Of a stretch of 64,000 bases of DNA, positions 25,851 through 35,193 are shown one piece after another (position 1 is the stretch's first letter; every line of letters begins with the position of its first letter). The position numbers and the translations under genes were made by a program. Origin of the DNA: Streptomyces tanashiensis. GTDB taxonomy: Bacteria > Actinomycetota > Actinomycetes > Streptomycetales > Streptomycetaceae. The DNA lies in contig NZ_BMRZ01000021.1 of NCBI RefSeq assembly GCF_014648895.1, positions 92,576 to 156,575 of the forward strand, read 5' to 3'. Below the pieces are notes generated by a model. That model was not told where the DNA came from and ran no database searches. It worked only from the letters and a program-made list of their open reading frames with translations.

Positions 25851-27963
25851 CTGCCCTCGCCCTGGCACCCGCCCCGGAGCCGGACCGCCGCCGCCGGTGC
25901 CACGCGACGAGGGAGGAGTACTTCGCGTGGGTCCGTGCGACGTTCGCGGATGCTCCGGCGTCGGTCAAGTCTCACCGCTACTTCTACGACCGCTTCCTCA
26001 AGCACTGGCCGGACTTGGAGGACTGGTTCGCCGAGCCCCTGCTGGTCCGCCTGGACCTGCACGGACGCGATCCGCACGAGCCCGGCAAACGCATCGGGCC
26101 GTCCCACGAGGCAGGCCCCTATCTCGCCTACCTCTCGCTGGTGCACGGTCTCCGACTGAACGCCGACTACGTCCTCAGCCGCAACTTCGACAGCCTGTTC
26201 GTCCCCAAGGTCGCCGCCGGCCTCGGGCTCGACCTGGATCTGCTCGATTCGCTCTCGGCCCGCATGCTCCAGCTCGGTATGCGCCTGTCAGTGGCCGGTC
26301 CGTCCTGACCTGGACGTTCACCCGCCTTCTGCTGATGCGCGGCGATCCCGATCTGCGCGCGATCCGGCTTGGCGACCTCACCGCGCTCGCCGAGGAGATC
26401 AAGCGCTACTGCGCCCGGCCGGAGGCCGGGTTCGTGCGGGCCCGCCATGTCTCCAACGCACGCCGCCGGATGCCCATGGAGCAGCTCGCCGGGATCTACC
26501 AGAAGGCGTGCTTGACCAGGCTCCATGGCGTCCATGTGTTGCTGTTCAACATCGGACAGGTCCCCGAACCGCCGTTCCACGGCCTGAAAACCGCCGAACT
26601 CTGGCGAACCGAACTCACCCCTCCTGAGACCCCGCCGGCGCTCGCCGCTCCGGTGTCGCGCTGGCTGTCGGGACGGTTGCAGACCAGCGACCGCGCGGAG
26701 TCGGTCCGCCACTCACGCGACGCCTTCCGCTACTTCCTGCGCTGGCTCGCCCAGGCCCACCCCGACATCGACGCGATGACCCAGCTGGAGCGGCGACACG
26801 TCGAGGGCTTCATGACCCACCTGCATGAGCACATCAACGCCCGGACCGGACGGCCGCTGACGGCATGGTCCCGCTACACCTACCTCAGCCCGCAGCTTCA
26901 GTTCTTCCGCGAGACCAGCCAGTGGGGCTGGAGCGATGTCCCGGGCCGGCCCCTGCTCGGCCGCTCGGACATGCCCAAACTCCCCTCCGCACTGCCGCGG
27001 TTCATCCCCCGGGCCGAGCTGGGCCGCCTCATGGAGGCGGTCGAGGAACTCGAAGACCCACACCAACGTGCCGCTCTGCTTTTGCTGCGCTGGAGCGGTG
27101 CCCGGCGCGGGGAGATCGCACGGCTGACCCTGGACTGCCTGGACGCCTACCCCGACGGCTTTCCGCGGCTGCGGATCCCGGTCGGCAAGACCTACACCGA
27201 GCGCATGGTCCCCCTGCACCCCCAGGCGGCGGACGCCCTGCGTGAGCTGATCGACTCGGCGAAGGCCGCGAACGCCGCAGCCCGACATGACGCATGGGCC
27301 CAGCGGCCGGTCCGCTACGTGTTCATGTGGCGGGGCAAGCCCATGGCCGTCACTTCCTCTACGAGGACGCCCTGGAGATCGCCTGCCGCAAGGCCGGGCT
27401 CGTCGACGGCGACGGCAATCCCACCGTGACCGCTCACCGGTTTCGCCATACGGTCGGCACCCAGCTCGCCGAAGGCGGCGCCCGGATCCAGACGATCATG
27501 GCAATCCTCGGCCACCGCAACGCGCAGAGGTCCGCCACCTCCTCCCACATCGGCGATCCCGTCCTGAAGGAGCAGTACGAGAAGGTCATCGCCGCCGGCG
27601 GACGGATCGCGGGCCCGGCCGCGGAGGAGCTACTGACCAGCCGGATCGGCGAGGACACCCTGAACTGGCTCAAGACCAACTTCTTCAAGACCGAACTCGA
27701 ACTCGGTCACTGCCTGCGGGCACCCGCCGATGGGCCCTGCGAGTGCGACCTCTACCTCCGCTGCTCGAAGTTCCTCACCACGAGCGAGTACGCCCCGCGC
27801 CTGCGGTCCCCGGCTCGCCCGTGAACAGCAGCTCGCCCAGGACGCCGTCGAACGCGGCTGGCCTCGCGAGGTCGAACGGCACAAGGCCATCGCCGAACGG
27901 ATCTGCGGCCTCCTCGCCGATCTCGGAGAGAGCGCCGAGCCCGGCCCTGACGATCACTGCTGA
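25847..27963 (+). pseudogene. Tyrosine recombinase 2, frameshifted and lacking its tyrosine
   Basis: A ~690-aa recombinase can be followed through four frames with shifts near 26305, 27350 and 27820. Core-binding and catalytic parts are recognisable: LRWSGARRGEIARLTLD (Arg I), TAHRFRHTVGTQLAEGG (HxxR) and ILGHRNAQRSATSSHIGDP. Where a tyrosine is expected (ATYSHI-like) there is Ser (codon TCC). The distal part KTELELGHCLRAPADGPCEC is a Cys-containing tail. Both the frameshifts and the missing nucleophile indicate a dead gene. It starts with a GTG overlapping the upstream stop. Confidence 0.72.
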
Positions 27964-28012
27964 GCGATTGTCTTCGGCAGCCTGAACAAGAGCCCCGAGG
28001 GATACTTGCCAG

Positions 28013-28657
28013 ATGGATGGATCAAGGGCTTCTTGGGTCAACACCACACACGATTGGGCGGGCACCGTGGACGCGGACCATCTCGGTCAGATCCGCCGGG
28101 AATCTGCCCAGTTCGCTCCGGGCGGGCCGGGACACCTAGTTCTTGAGATCGTTGCTTATGCCGCTGACGAGGCAGCGAGCCGGGGCGGCGGACGGTGTGT
28201 GGTCACGCTGCATACCGATGGCTCGGTGTCGGTGAAGGATGACGGACGGGGCACCGACACTCGGGTCGACGAGCATGGCCGGGTGGTGAAGAAGCCGGTC
28301 ATGGCCACGAAGGATCTTCGGTTCTTCGACTTCCCAGAGGCGGAGCGGCTTCCGGACGGACATCCGCGGCGCGGCATGTCCGTCGTCGCAGCGCTCAGCG
28401 AGTGGCTGATTCATACCAACCGCCGTCTCAACGGGTCCTGGAGCCAGCGCTATGAGCACGGCGTCCCGGTGACCGATCTGGTGCCCGTCGAAGCCGACGG
28501 GACCACGGGGACCTGCGTCCGCTTCCTGCCGGACGAAGCCCTGCGTTCGCGGTGGTCGTTGACCACGGGCGACCTGGCCCGTTGGTCCCAGCACTGGCCT
28601 GATCTGACTGCCCGCCTCGACGATCAGCGCGACAGCGGGGACCGGTCAGGCCCGTGA
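28013..28657 (+). CDS. GyrB-like ATPase-domain protein
   Basis: A 214-aa GHKL ATP-binding protein resembling the N-terminal domain of DNA gyrase B. It contains GPGHLVLEIVAYAADEA (N-box region), VSVKDDGRGTDTRVDEHGR (G1 box DxGxG), HPRRGMSVVAALSEWLIHTN (G2-like) and GTTGTCVRFLPDE. No topoisomerase Toprim part is present. Similar stand-alone proteins occur in Streptomyces chromosomes, where their role is unclear. It is the only intact-looking gene of the nested element. Confidence 0.7.
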   Translation: MDGSRASWVNTTHDWAGTVDADHLGQIRRESAQFAPGGPGHLVLEIVAYAADEAASRGGGRCVVTLHTDGSVSVKDDGRGTDTRVDEHGRVVKKPVMATKDLRFFDFPEAERLPDGHPRRGMSVVAALSEWLIHTNRRLNGSWSQRYEHGVPVTDLVPVEADGTTGTCVRFLPDEALRSRWSLTTGDLARWSQHWPDLTARLDDQRDSGDRSGP

Positions 28658-28828
28658 CCACGGGCCGGCACGACCGCGCTGCACCGGAGAGAGCGGCCCG
28701 GTCGGATCCCGACCCGCGGTCCTGGTGCTCGGCCCCGGTGGCCTGGAGGCGGCAGGAGTCGGAGACAGTCTCGATCAGGGTGCACTTGAAGTTGAGCCAG
28801 CCCCGCGCACGGAATTCGTCCAGACAAG

Positions 28829-31438
28829 GGTTCACGTGGGTCCAGAAAAGCGGGGAGGGTCAGGTCGCCGTCCTTGCCAAAGAAAAGGTCGTGGTTGGCG
28901 GAGTTCCAGTTCTCCACCACCTGCAGGCCCTCGTGGATCTCCCGCCGCAGCTCGGGATCGGCCAGGTAGTCGCAGATGAACACCGTCCGCACCGCCCGGC
29001 CCAGTTCCTCGATCGCCCGGTAGGTCGGGTGCTTGGGGCCGCCCCGGGTGAAGCGGCGGAGCACCTGCTCGGCCTCCGCCGTGCCCAGACGCAGGGCGGT
29101 GGTGTACTTCACGATCTGGTCCCGACGAAGGACGCGCCGTGGGTGTCGGTGTACTGCCGGTCGACCACCATCTCGGTGCAGTGCCGCAGCATGCCCTCGA
29201 TCATCGCCGCGACTTCGGAGGCCGAGCAGTTCTTCAGCTGCGAGTAGATGCATACCGACATCCGCTCGACGTGCCAGTAGATCATCACCCCCGGTCCCCG
29301 GTACCGCTGGTGCCACTCCGTCATGAAGTTGCTCGACCAGGAGCCGAACTTCTTGCTGTCCGAGGCGCACGAGGTGCCCTCGCCCCACCAGTCGGCATCC
29401 CGTACCGCGAAGGTGGCGTTCACCAGCTTTACCAGCGCCCCGTGCAGGTTGGTCCGGTTCACGAACAGGTGCCGGATGCGCCGCAGCACCGCCTCGCTCT
29501 CGCCGTGCTTGCCGGTGACCGCCACCCGCTTGATGCCCTTGTTGGTGCCCAGCGCGAACAGCACCAGCAGCAGCCGGCGCCGCAGGACCTCCCTGGGCAG
29601 GGCCTCCCGGGACGCGACCGAGGTGAACTCGCCAGTGAAGCCGGTGGCGAACTCGGCCTCCTTGAGGATGTCGATCAGGTCGATCGTCCCCCCAACGCCT
29701 TTCGATCTCGGCCTTCAGGGCAACCAGGTTCTCCGGCTCCTCCTGCTTACCCAGCGGGGAGACCTTGGTCCACGGCTCGCCGTGCTTGCGGGTGATCTCC
29801 GCCCCGCCCGTGGTGCCCCGCTTCAACGCGCTGTCGAACCGGGTCAGAGCCTCCCGGAGCTTCCTTTGCAGGGCATCGATGAACTCACCCGGGTCCAGCG
29901 GCTGGCGGATCGCCCCGTAGTGCACGTCCCGGTTGTCCTCGAAGTCCGGCGGCAGGTCGTCCTCCGGGTTGCGCCACCGGCTCGCGCCGGCCACCCAGAT
30001 CTCCCGGCGCCGCAGCGCGTCCCGCAGGCTGACCAGCACGCACAGCTCGTACGGGATGCGCTCCACCCGACCCTTGTCGTCCACCACCGCCGCCCGCCAC
30101 TGCTCAGGCACCACCCCGTCCAGCGGGACGCGCTCGGCCTCGTCGAAGTACGCCCCGTCCTTGATCGGCTGGTCCAGGTACCGCTTGAGCAGGTCGATCG
30201 CGTCCATCACCGGCCGGTAGGCGGTGTTATTGCACTTCAGCTCCAGCACCGACAGCAGCGGCGAGAGCATCCGCCGCCAGTGGTTGGAGTACGACGACCG
30301 CAGCACCGTGATGCGTGCCTTGTACCCGGCCTCGTTCGCCGCGGCCTCCGTCGCCAATGCCTTCAGGGTCTTCTCGCCGACCACGGGGAAGATGACCTTG
30401 CGGACCGTACCGCCCGGCTCGGCCAGCGCCGCCTCCGCGACCCGCAGCATCATCCCCTCCTTGCCGCGGACCTTCTTCAACTCCTTGATGAACTCGCCCT
30501 CGACCTTCTTCTCCGTCCGCGTGTTGATCTTCTGCACAATCTGGATGAACAGATCCACCAGCGAATCGGCGATCTCCGTCTGCCGCACGTGGCACAGCGT
30601 CGCCAGCAGCGTGTACCGAACCGAGTCGCCGGCCGCCAGCAGGTCGGACGGGTACTCCTTCGCGGCCCGCGCCCGCCACGCGGACACCAGCTTCTCCGAG
30701 ACGTCCCCGAACAGCTCAGGCGGCAGCTCCAGCTGACGCACTCGCTGGAGCTTGTTCACCTCTGTCAGCAGACTCTCCAGGCCGAGCGCACCGGGGTCCG
30801 CCTTCAGCTCGGTGAAGAACGTCCGTCCGCCGCCCACGCTGCCCTCGCCGTCGTCTTCGGCGACCAGGTCGTCCAGCCGCGAGCGCGTCACCGCCGACAG
30901 CCGGTCCGTCGTCCGGCAGTACCGCTCCTCGAAGGTGTTCACCGCCGACGCCACCAGCCGGGTCACCTTCGCCGGCGCAGGCGGCTCCAGCCGGTCCTTG
31001 CGGCACCGGGCTGCCACCGCCTCCGCCAGCCGTTCCCGAGACAGCTCCACCCCGCACAGCTCCCCGGTCAGCCACTCCGCGAGCTGAGCCTGGTCCTCCA
31101 CCGTGCACTCGCGGAACCCGAACACGCTCCGGATCTCCATCCGATGGCGGCTGATCGCCCGGCCCGCCCTAGTCGTACGCGGCGAACTCCTCCGGAGCCA
31201 CCTTCACCTGCTGAGCCACGTACGCCACCGCCGACGCCGGGATCTCCGAGACGTTCTCCGGGAACCGGGCCTCCGCCTCGAAGAACTTCAGCAGCAGCGC
31301 GAATCCCACCCGGTTCGCCCCAGACTTGTTCCGCAGCCGCTTCTCGTCGTCGTCCAGCAATGTCCAGACCTCGATCAGGTCCTCCGGCTCCCAGTCCTGA
31401 CGCACGCTCAACCCCTTCCCGATCACCACGAATGCCAC
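28829..31438 (-). pseudogene. tnpA: Tn3-family transposase, multiply disrupted
   Basis: The N-terminal DUF4158 part (ATG 31438: MAFVVIGKGLSVRQDWEPED) ends at a TAG at 31169, where the intact frame would continue to EIRSVFGFRECTVEDQAQLA. The body runs from 31140 to about 29690, then shifts frame in a run of six C (plus strand, ~29683). Further lesions are an internal deletion near 29125 (HGASFV joined to DQIVKYTTALRLG) and another near 28870 (FFGKDGDL joined to PLFWTHVNP). The gene is then cut by the nested element. The first catalytic Asp region (YTDTHG) and the Glu region (VVENWNSANHDLFFG) remain, but the segment between with the second Asp is lost. Confidence 0.85.
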
Positions 31439-31517
31439 CCAGGTGACGGGGCCACATCAGAGAAGGGACGAAAACGATCGAAGCCGGGACAACAGGCCCC
31501 CGGATCGACTACAGAGC

Positions 31518-31557
31518 GCTATTTGTCACTTCGCGGTAGCTTCGGGAGCACAGGGCC
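31518..31557 (-). repeat. Right terminal inverted repeat of the Tn3 element
   Basis: The reverse complement of 20314-20353 with two mismatches; followed by the second GGTTC copy at 31558-31562. Confidence 0.9.
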
Positions 31558-31562
31558 GGTTC

Positions 31563-31643
31563 GTGCGCGTCGGCAGCGAGGACTCGTTCGCTCCCGGCCG
31601 CCAGGCCACCGTCACCGAGCTGATCTTCAAGCTGGCCGACTGA
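31563..31643 (+). pseudogene. GNAT acetyltransferase remnant, right fragment
   Basis: Reads VRVGSEDSFAPGRQATVTEL and ends IFKLAD with a TGA at 31641-31643. It joins in frame to 20239-20313 once the transposon and one target duplication are removed, giving a standard GNAT C-terminus. Confidence 0.75.
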
Positions 31644-31652
31644 CAACCAGGC

Positions 31653-33146
31653 TCAGCCCGTCGACTCAAGTGAGAATGCGTACCCCTGCGTCACCAGTTT
31701 CCTCACAAGGCTTTCCGGTAGTCGGCACGTCTTCATGGAGGGGATCATCGTGACATCGCACGGTGTCGAGACTTCTTCGTCGACGTTGAAGCTTCGGTGT
31801 CCGCGATGCGGGTCGATGATGCTCACGACGTTGTCCGAGCAGCTGACCCACGGCGCCAGGGCGTAGCCGGACCGCTCATCGAAGCGGAGTGGCTTCTCCA
31901 TGCCATAGGCCTCGAAGAAGATCTGCGCGACTGGATCCTCGTAGCCCGCATAGATCCTGCGCGCGCCGCCGAACAGGACCCTGTGTTCGTCGATGTGCTG
32001 TTGGATCGGCGACTTCTTCAGCGGCACAGGGGCGCGATCGGGCCGGCTGAGCATTTCCAGGGTGCGCACCGTCACAGCACCTTCCGAGAACGCTGCCCGT
32101 CCTCGCTCGATCGCGGCCTCCTCCACCACGGTCGACGACCTCTCCACCGCAGCCACTATGGCTCCAGCCAGTGCGGCAGGGTCCACGACCGGACCGAGGG
32201 TGGACGCGTGGACGGGCACCAGTGTCAGCTGCTGAGGAAACCACTCCTGGAACCCACGGTGGCCACCCCAGGATGTCGTCACCACCTGATGGCCGTTGAC
32301 CAGGGACGCCAGCACGGATGAGCCGAAGTTCTCGTCGGAGTGCAAGGTCGGCGACACCAGGACGTGAGGCTCCTGATGCACGTCGTAGAAGACCCAGTCC
32401 CGAGGTTTGGCTCCGTGCCACGTCACCACGTCGTCCAATCCCAACGTCTCGGCGAGCCGTCGCAGGTACGTGCCGTAGTCGGGATGTTTGAGACCCATGT
32501 TGGGGCTGCCGAGATCGTCTTCACCGCCGTACACATCCAACGTCACCGTCGGCGCCCAGGCGTGGGAAGTGCGCATGACCCACAGGGCGAACAACAGGTT
32601 GTGCAGGTTCTTCTGCTCCGAGACGCGCCCGACGTAGGCCAACCGTGTGATCTCGTTCTTCGTACGCCGCTTCCCGCTGTTCACCTTGAAGAGGTCGACC
32701 AGGGGAAACGGAATCAGCTCGATCTGAGCCTTCGGGAAACAAGAACGGACCGTCGCCGCCTCCGCCTCGCACGTCACGACGAATGTGTCCCTCTCGGTGA
32801 GCACGTCCACGAGGGCGCCAAAGGCTTCGAACCCTTCGGGGCCGTCTCCGTGCACATAGAGCGTCATCGGCGCCGGCTCCTCCATCTGCGCGCGCAGAAG
32901 GAGTGCGGCCTTGACGGTCCCCGGCGTCACCGTGGTCAGGACAATGCGCTCCAACCGCGAAGCACGGGCATGGAGGCGCTTCTCCATCTCGGGCGGCAAC
33001 GGGACGCACAGCGTGCTGACGGTCTTCCGATCGGACCGGCCGATGCGGTCCCAGACCCGCTCGATGGCGGGGATGATCTCCTGCAGGCTCAACCACCATT
33101 CCTTTTCCCTGGTCGTCAGCACTACGATGCCATCGCTACTCGACAC
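31653..33146 (-). CDS. GT4-like glycosyltransferase with extra C-terminal region
   Basis: A 497-aa GT-B fold glycosyltransferase. The C-terminal Rossmann half is typical of family GT4: RLAYVGRVSEQKNLHNLLFA, VTLDVYGGEDD, DVVTWHGAKPRDWVFYDVHQ and the sugar-nucleotide motif HVLVSPTLHSDENFGSSVLA. About 130 residues after ~365 (SPIQQHIDEHRVLFGGARRI, then DERSGYALAPWVSCSDNVVS) go beyond the usual fold and are not recognised. The acceptor and donor are unknown. It is the leftmost gene of the second metabolite cluster, starting 100 bp from the PP2C stop. Confidence 0.72.
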   Translation of the reverse strand: MSSSDGIVVLTTREKEWWLSLQEIIPAIERVWDRIGRSDRKTVSTLCVPLPPEMEKRLHARASRLERIVLTTVTPGTVKAALLLRAQMEEPAPMTLYVHGDGPEGFEAFGALVDVLTERDTFVVTCEAEAATVRSCFPKAQIELIPFPLVDLFKVNSGKRRTKNEITRLAYVGRVSEQKNLHNLLFALWVMRTSHAWAPTVTLDVYGGEDDLGSPNMGLKHPDYGTYLRRLAETLGLDDVVTWHGAKPRDWVFYDVHQEPHVLVSPTLHSDENFGSSVLASLVNGHQVVTTSWGGHRGFQEWFPQQLTLVPVHASTLGPVVDPAALAGAIVAAVERSSTVVEEAAIERGRAAFSEGAVTVRTLEMLSRPDRAPVPLKKSPIQQHIDEHRVLFGGARRIYAGYEDPVAQIFFEAYGMEKPLRFDERSGYALAPWVSCSDNVVSIIDPHRGHRSFNVDEEVSTPCDVTMIPSMKTCRLPESLVRKLVTQGYAFSLESTG

Positions 33147-33246
33147 GTGCCCTCCCTGAGGGTTGTCCCGTAACTGCAGGTCACGGGAGAGATGATCTTG
33201 CCGTTGTCCACCACGTCATGCTCGAGGGCTTCGGAAGGCGCCTGCG

Positions 33247-33960
33247 TCAGGTGCGGCCGATCACGATGGCGGTGGCGTCGTCCCTGACGCCGCCGGCCCC
33301 GGTCTCTGCGGCGGCCACCAGGGCGTCCGCGAGGGCCTGTGGTTCGTCCTCGTACCTGAGGGCCAGCGCCTCCATCGCGCCGTGCGGCACCTGGTCATGG
33401 ACCCCGTCCGACGTGAGCACCACCAGGGGGGACTCGGTCCACGCCTCCGACACGGTGGCGACGACGGCACTCCGTACCGTCGTACGCACCCACCTCGCGG
33501 CCGGGCGCGGGATCTCGCCGGTGTACCCGCACAGGGCCAGTTGCTCCGCAAGGTTGTGATCGGCGGTCAGAGGCCGAAGTCGTCCACCCTCCAGGGCGTA
33601 GGCACGGCAGTCACCGACCCACGCGATACGGGTCTGGTCCCCCTCGGCGCGCGCCGTCGCGATCACCGCGACGGCGTCCGGCTCCGGCTCATCACCCGAG
33701 CCTCGATCGGCCACCAGCTCAGTACCGGTGAGAAGACCAGCGAGGCTTCCCCGGCGAGCCGCGACACGAGCGATGACCGTGGCCAACAGTTGGGCGACAG
33801 ACGCGACTCGGCGACTGTGGCCGATGCCGTCGACCACGGCCGCAGCAGTGGTGCCGTCCTCCTGGACGTGGACGGCGACCGCGTCTCCGCTGGGGGCGGT
33901 GGTGCCTGCCCTCGTGGCTGTTCCGATGCGCACGTTCCCGTGGGCGGAAGCCATGGCCAT
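33247..33960 (-). CDS. PP2C-type Ser/Thr protein phosphatase
   Basis: A 237-aa PPM/PP2C-fold phosphatase with the expected order of motifs: GDAVAVHVQEDGTTAAAVVD-GIGHS (metal-binding Asp; the usual DGHG is DGIGH here), IAWVGDCRAYALEGGRLRPL, PLVVLTSDGVHDQVP and the terminal VRDDATAIVIGRT. The ATG at 33960 follows the KAS III stop by 1 bp with GAGG upstream, so the genes are translationally coupled. A regulatory role is possible, but a link to the cluster is unproven. Confidence 0.75.
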   Translation of the reverse strand: MAMASAHGNVRIGTATRAGTTAPSGDAVAVHVQEDGTTAAAVVDGIGHSRRVASVAQLLATVIARVAARRGSLAGLLTGTELVADRGSGDEPEPDAVAVIATARAEGDQTRIAWVGDCRAYALEGGRLRPLTADHNLAEQLALCGYTGEIPRPAARWVRTTVRSAVVATVSEAWTESPLVVLTSDGVHDQVPHGAMEALALRYEDEPQALADALVAAAETGAGGVRDDATAIVIGRT

Positions 33961-33961
33961 C

Positions 33962-34984
33962 CTAGACAACCTCGACGAGCACGGCGGACTGGACGATCCC
34001 CACACCCTCGCTGAAGACAATGGCCAGGTCCCCCGTGGAAAGCTCGCCGTCCTTGATCGCGAAGTGAAAGGCCGCGATCGGGTCCGCCCCGCCCAGATGA
34101 CCGATCTCGCGCCCTCGGTCCTCGCTGGATCGCGCGGGCTCAAGGTTTCCGAGGTACGGAAAGTACTCCTCTTCCAGCACTTGGCGTCCCCTGAAGGGCA
34201 GCACGATACGGGCCACTCGTTCGCGTTCGACGCCGGCATCGGCCAACACGCGCTCGATGGCGACGCCAATTCCGTTCCCGCGCATCTTCCAGGCTTCGTC
34301 GCGAGACAGGTCGGACGTCTCGTAGAAGGCCCGGGAGCGCTGCGAAAGGTTCACCGGAAGGCTGACCCCCTGACCGAAGACACGGGGGCCGCGGTGAACC
34401 CCTTCGAGGTTCGGCTGCGTATAGCTCACGGCCGCAAGCAATCGGGCGATCCCGCGCTCCCTGGACATGACCAGCGCCGCCCCACCGTCTCCGAATGGCG
34501 TGTCCGGGTCAACGGTCCACCGGTCGATGACCTCTTTGGGCTGCCAGCTTTCAGCGGCAGTGATCAGCGCGGCCCGATGTTCGACATTGCAGGTGAGATG
34601 AGCGGCAGCCCAGCGAATGCCGTTCACTACTCCATCGCATCCGTTCGACAACTGCGCCACGTCCCGGAATCCGCCCGCCCCGATTTCCCGCTCGAGCCAC
34701 ATCGCGGGATTCGACATCCGAGGGGACGGGTCCAGGACGGACGTATGAACGAACAGCCCGACGTCGTCGAAGCCGTGTCCCGACTCGGCCAGGGCCGCTT
34801 TCGCCGCGCGGGCGGCAAACGCGCCCGGAGGTTCGTCCTTCGGAGCAATGGTGACGGTGCGCTGCTCTGTGCGCGCCGCGAGTTTCGACGGATAACTGCC
34901 GTCTGCCACAGCCTCTGAAACCGGGACGGCGTGCGGCAGGTCCACAGCCGTCGCCGCGATAAAGATATTCTCCCAACGCGCCAT
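33962..34984 (-). CDS. KAS III-like (ketoacyl-ACP synthase III) protein with altered active site
   Basis: A 340-aa thiolase-fold protein. The nucleophile is probably Cys116 in QLSNGCDGVVNGIRWAA, and DPDTPFGDGGAALVMSRE is conserved. The usual HQANxR histidine motif is replaced by PFRGRQVLEEEYF, and the GNTS asparagine motif by GHLGGADP, so decarboxylative condensation is unlikely. It may be an acyltransferase of the CerJ/DpsC/ChlB3 sort or a ligand-binding homologue. The ATG at 34984 has GGACGGAG upstream; the frame extends to 35203 but the extra part is not homologous. Confidence 0.72.
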   Translation of the reverse strand: MARWENIFIAATAVDLPHAVPVSEAVADGSYPSKLAARTEQRTVTIAPKDEPPGAFAARAAKAALAESGHGFDDVGLFVHTSVLDPSPRMSNPAMWLEREIGAGGFRDVAQLSNGCDGVVNGIRWAAAHLTCNVEHRAALITAAESWQPKEVIDRWTVDPDTPFGDGGAALVMSRERGIARLLAAVSYTQPNLEGVHRGPRVFGQGVSLPVNLSQRSRAFYETSDLSRDEAWKMRGNGIGVAIERVLADAGVERERVARIVLPFRGRQVLEEEYFPYLGNLEPARSSEDRGREIGHLGGADPIAAFHFAIKDGELSTGDLAIVFSEGVGIVQSAVLVEVV

Positions 34985-35193
34985 GATGGACTCCGTCCAC
35001 TTTATCGTGTGCGTTTCTGGTTGCATTTCTTCGGTCGGCCCGAGTTCCTCCACGGACAGTAGCAGGGGCTTCGTCACATCGCTTGCACAGTGAGGGAGTT
35101 GGGCCTGGACCCTGAAAGCCGCACCGACAAGCGGGAGTTGGGCGATCCGGGAGGCGCTTGCTTCTGCCGGCGTCTGCGTGATCACATGACACG

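Larger units (their letters stand above)
25072..28828. mobile_element. Nested 3.8-kb tyrosine-recombinase element inside tnpA
   Basis: The ends are 17-bp imperfect inverted repeats: CTTATCTGGACACCTTC at 25072-25088 and, on the opposite strand, CTTGTCTGGACGAATTC from 28828 to 28812 (13 of 17 match). It splits the Tn3 transposase between codons for THVNP and YGRFELDM. It contains two decayed tyrosine recombinase genes in tandem and an intact GyrB-like ATPase-domain gene. Tandem recombinases with inverted ends recall RIT-type elements, but only two are identifiable here. Confidence 0.65.
20314..31557. mobile_element. Tn3-family transposon, 11.2 kb, with decayed transposase
   Basis: Bounded by 40-bp inverted repeats that differ at two positions (20314-20353 and 31518-31557) and flanked by identical 5-bp GGTTC copies (20309-20313, 31558-31562), the duplication length typical of Tn3. 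Deleting the element and one GGTTC restores an open GNAT frame. It contains resolvase, S1-domain, HD-domain and hypothetical genes, a broken Tn3 transposase on the minus strand and a nested tyrosine-recombinase element. With intact ends but no working transposase it looks non-autonomous, movable only in trans. Confidence 0.9.

Noticed and set aside
29323..31446. 707-aa plus-strand ORF opposite the transposase
   Set aside because: Antisense to recognisable Tn3 transposase sequence; composition and lack of motifs indicate a shadow.
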